From: Paenibacillus borealis
GTDB taxonomy: Bacteria; Bacillota; Bacilli; Paenibacillales; Paenibacillaceae
Direction of reading: 5' to 3'
NCBI RefSeq assembly: GCF_000758665.1
Contig: NZ_CP009285.1
Location: 868,001 to 932,000 of the forward strand
Length of the DNA stretch: 64,000 nucleotides
Under the pieces are notes generated by a model. The model was not told the DNA's origin. It searched no databases and worked only from the letters and a program-made list of their open reading frames with translations. Of this stretch, positions 62,906 to 64,000 are shown piece by piece. The position numbers and the translations under genes are program-made. How positions within the stretch are numbered: position 1 is the stretch's first letter; every line of letters starts with the position of its first letter.

Positions 62906-64000
62906 ATGAACAATACTCTTGAGACTCTTCATAACCATTTTCAAAAAATCGGGTTTGTGATAAATACGCTTACAAAAATGGACGTGCGAATTATCGCACC
63001 GAACGGTACGGTGCTTCTTCAGCAGGTCAATCATGAGATTCCTGCCGTGCTGCATAATATCAATCATGATTTTTCCGTCATCAACAGCAGCCTTGAGAAT
63101 CATCCGCCCACTAGTTTTTTTTATTATGTGAATTCTTATAATCTTGGGTACATTGCGGCAGGTATTTGGATTAAGCAGGAATTCTGCGGGTCCATTGCGA
63201 TAGGGCCTCTACTATCGAGCAATTCTTCTGAGGACTCGATGAGTTATATCATGGCCAGTGATCAACTGACGAACGATCAGCGGAAGCCCCTATGGAAGTT
63301 TTACGAGTCGCTCCCCGTGATTTCCAGACTGGAAAAGGATGCGCTGGGCGATTTGCTTGTCCGTCTGTCTAATTATGAACCCCTTCAGGTACACGAGATC
63401 GCGCTGCAGCCTCAGCCACATCCTTCTGATGAGAGAATTCAAATCCTTGCTGAAAATAACAAAATGATCGAGGAGAGATACGAAGGCGAGAAGATATTTA
63501 TCGATTTAATCTCTAAAGGAGACAAGAAGGCCGTTCAGATGATCGCCAAGGATCCTGACTTCCTCTTCCAGATGTTTTTGAATCGCTTCCCCGGTCAGCC
63601 GATTCGCGGTGTCAAAAATAGCCTGGTCGTTTTGAATACACTTTGCAGAATCGCTGCTGAGATGGGAGGCGTCCATCCCATGTTCATACATCATATCTCC
63701 GGCAAATTCTCGATATTGATTGAAAAAGTATCCTCTCTGCAGCAAAGGAATTCTATGCTAATCCAGATCGTTAATGAATATTGCGAAATGATTTATACCT
63801 ATTCGACCCGTAATTATAGCTCCATCGTGAAGAAAGCAGTGGATTATATTCAGTTTTACCTGGGCCACCCTTTGACCTTACAGGAAATTGCCGATGCCAT
63901 TCCTATGAATTCGACCCATCTTTCCAGAAAGTTCAAAGAGGAAACAAACATGAATGTAATTGAATATATCCATTTCATGAGGATCGAAAATGCAAAGCTA
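62906..64000 (+). CDS. AraC-family regulator (3' end outside window)
   Basis: ATG 62906 follows GAGGAG by 8 bases. The open frame runs to the last base of the window, 365 codons without a stop, so the gene continues. The N-terminal ~300 residues form a sensor with FFYYVNSYNLGYIAAGIWI, SIAIGPLLSS and LWKFYESLPVISRLEKDALGDLL; the visible start of the AraC DNA-binding region is KKAVDYIQFYLGHPLTLQEI followed by HLSRKFKEETNMNVIEYIHF. It is divergent from the GH2-symporter operon and is its probable activator. The second helix-turn-helix is probably cut off. Confidence 0.88.
   Translation, partial: MNNTLETLHNHFQKIGFVINTLTKMDVRIIAPNGTVLLQQVNHEIPAVLHNINHDFSVINSSLENHPPTSFFYYVNSYNLGYIAAGIWIKQEFCGSIAIGPLLSSNSSEDSMSYIMASDQLTNDQRKPLWKFYESLPVISRLEKDALGDLLVRLSNYEPLQVHEIALQPQPHPSDERIQILAENNKMIEERYEGEKIFIDLISKGDKKAVQMIAKDPDFLFQMFLNRFPGQPIRGVKNSLVVLNTLCRIAAEMGGVHPMFIHHISGKFSILIEKVSSLQQRNSMLIQIVNEYCEMIYTYSTRNYSSIVKKAVDYIQFYLGHPLTLQEIADAIPMNSTHLSRKFKEETNMNVIEYIHFMRIENAKL

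Overview
The window looks like a chromosomal stretch from a spore-forming, low-to-mid GC Bacillota, most likely Paenibacillus or a close relative. Supporting signs are a Spo0E-type regulator, SLH-anchored and FIVAR-repeat giant surface proteins with a copper-amine-oxidase-type stalk domain, a receiver-BTAD response regulator, an AraC regulator fused to a siderophore-binding domain, GH105/GH112/GH2 sugar genes paired with AraC regulators, and strong AGGAGG ribosome binding sites. No rRNA, functional tRNA, CRISPR array or complete insertion sequence was seen.

Bases 1-23200 are an accessory, defence-rich island. It opens with the end of a helicase gene coupled to a pPIWI_RE (prokaryotic Argonaute-like) gene. 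After a terminator comes a second operon: a PD-(D/E)XK nuclease, an unknown gene split by a frameshift, a McrB-like AAA+ NTPase, a DUF2357/PD-(D/E)XK McrC-like nuclease, and a small protein resembling the head domain of ScoMcrA-type HNH enzymes. A XRE repressor, a Spo0E-like gene and a NERD nuclease-like protein follow. A second McrB/McrC-like pair then begins with an EVE-like domain and has a sharp composition change inside its McrB gene. An orphan Upf1-like SF1 helicase comes next. After it lies a gene-free but highly structured region with a canonical tRNA T-arm, directly in front of a slipin gene. An unknown gene and a NADAR-family gene close the island.

Bases 23200-33400 hold a 7.4-kb gene for a secreted protein with 24 FIVAR-like repeats, nine of them nearly identical, then a convergent receiver-BTAD response regulator and a cobalamin-independent methionine-synthase-like (YxjG-type) enzyme. 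Bases 33400-40850 are an iron island: a Fur box, a siderophore-binding lipoprotein, a FhuF-like ferric reductase, an AraC regulator whose C-terminal half is a paralogue of that lipoprotein (with a Fur-like site inside its promoter), and two half-size ABC exporters. Bases 40850-46450 carry mostly single genes: an SDR, a DUF4353 lipoprotein, a Fic protein, a DUF4317 protein and a DUF4304-like protein.

Bases 46450-64000 hold an SLH-anchored 1949-residue protein with five 471-bp repeats, an IS3 remnant, and an AraC regulator divergent from a GH105-GH112 phosphorylase operon with two cre-like sites. Next come an orphan Phd/YefM antitoxin with a perfect palindromic operator, yaaA, and a hairpin-forming intergenic repeat. 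Last is a GPH symporter plus GH2 operon transcribed divergently from an AraC regulator that runs off the window. All identifications come from reading motifs; no database search was run.
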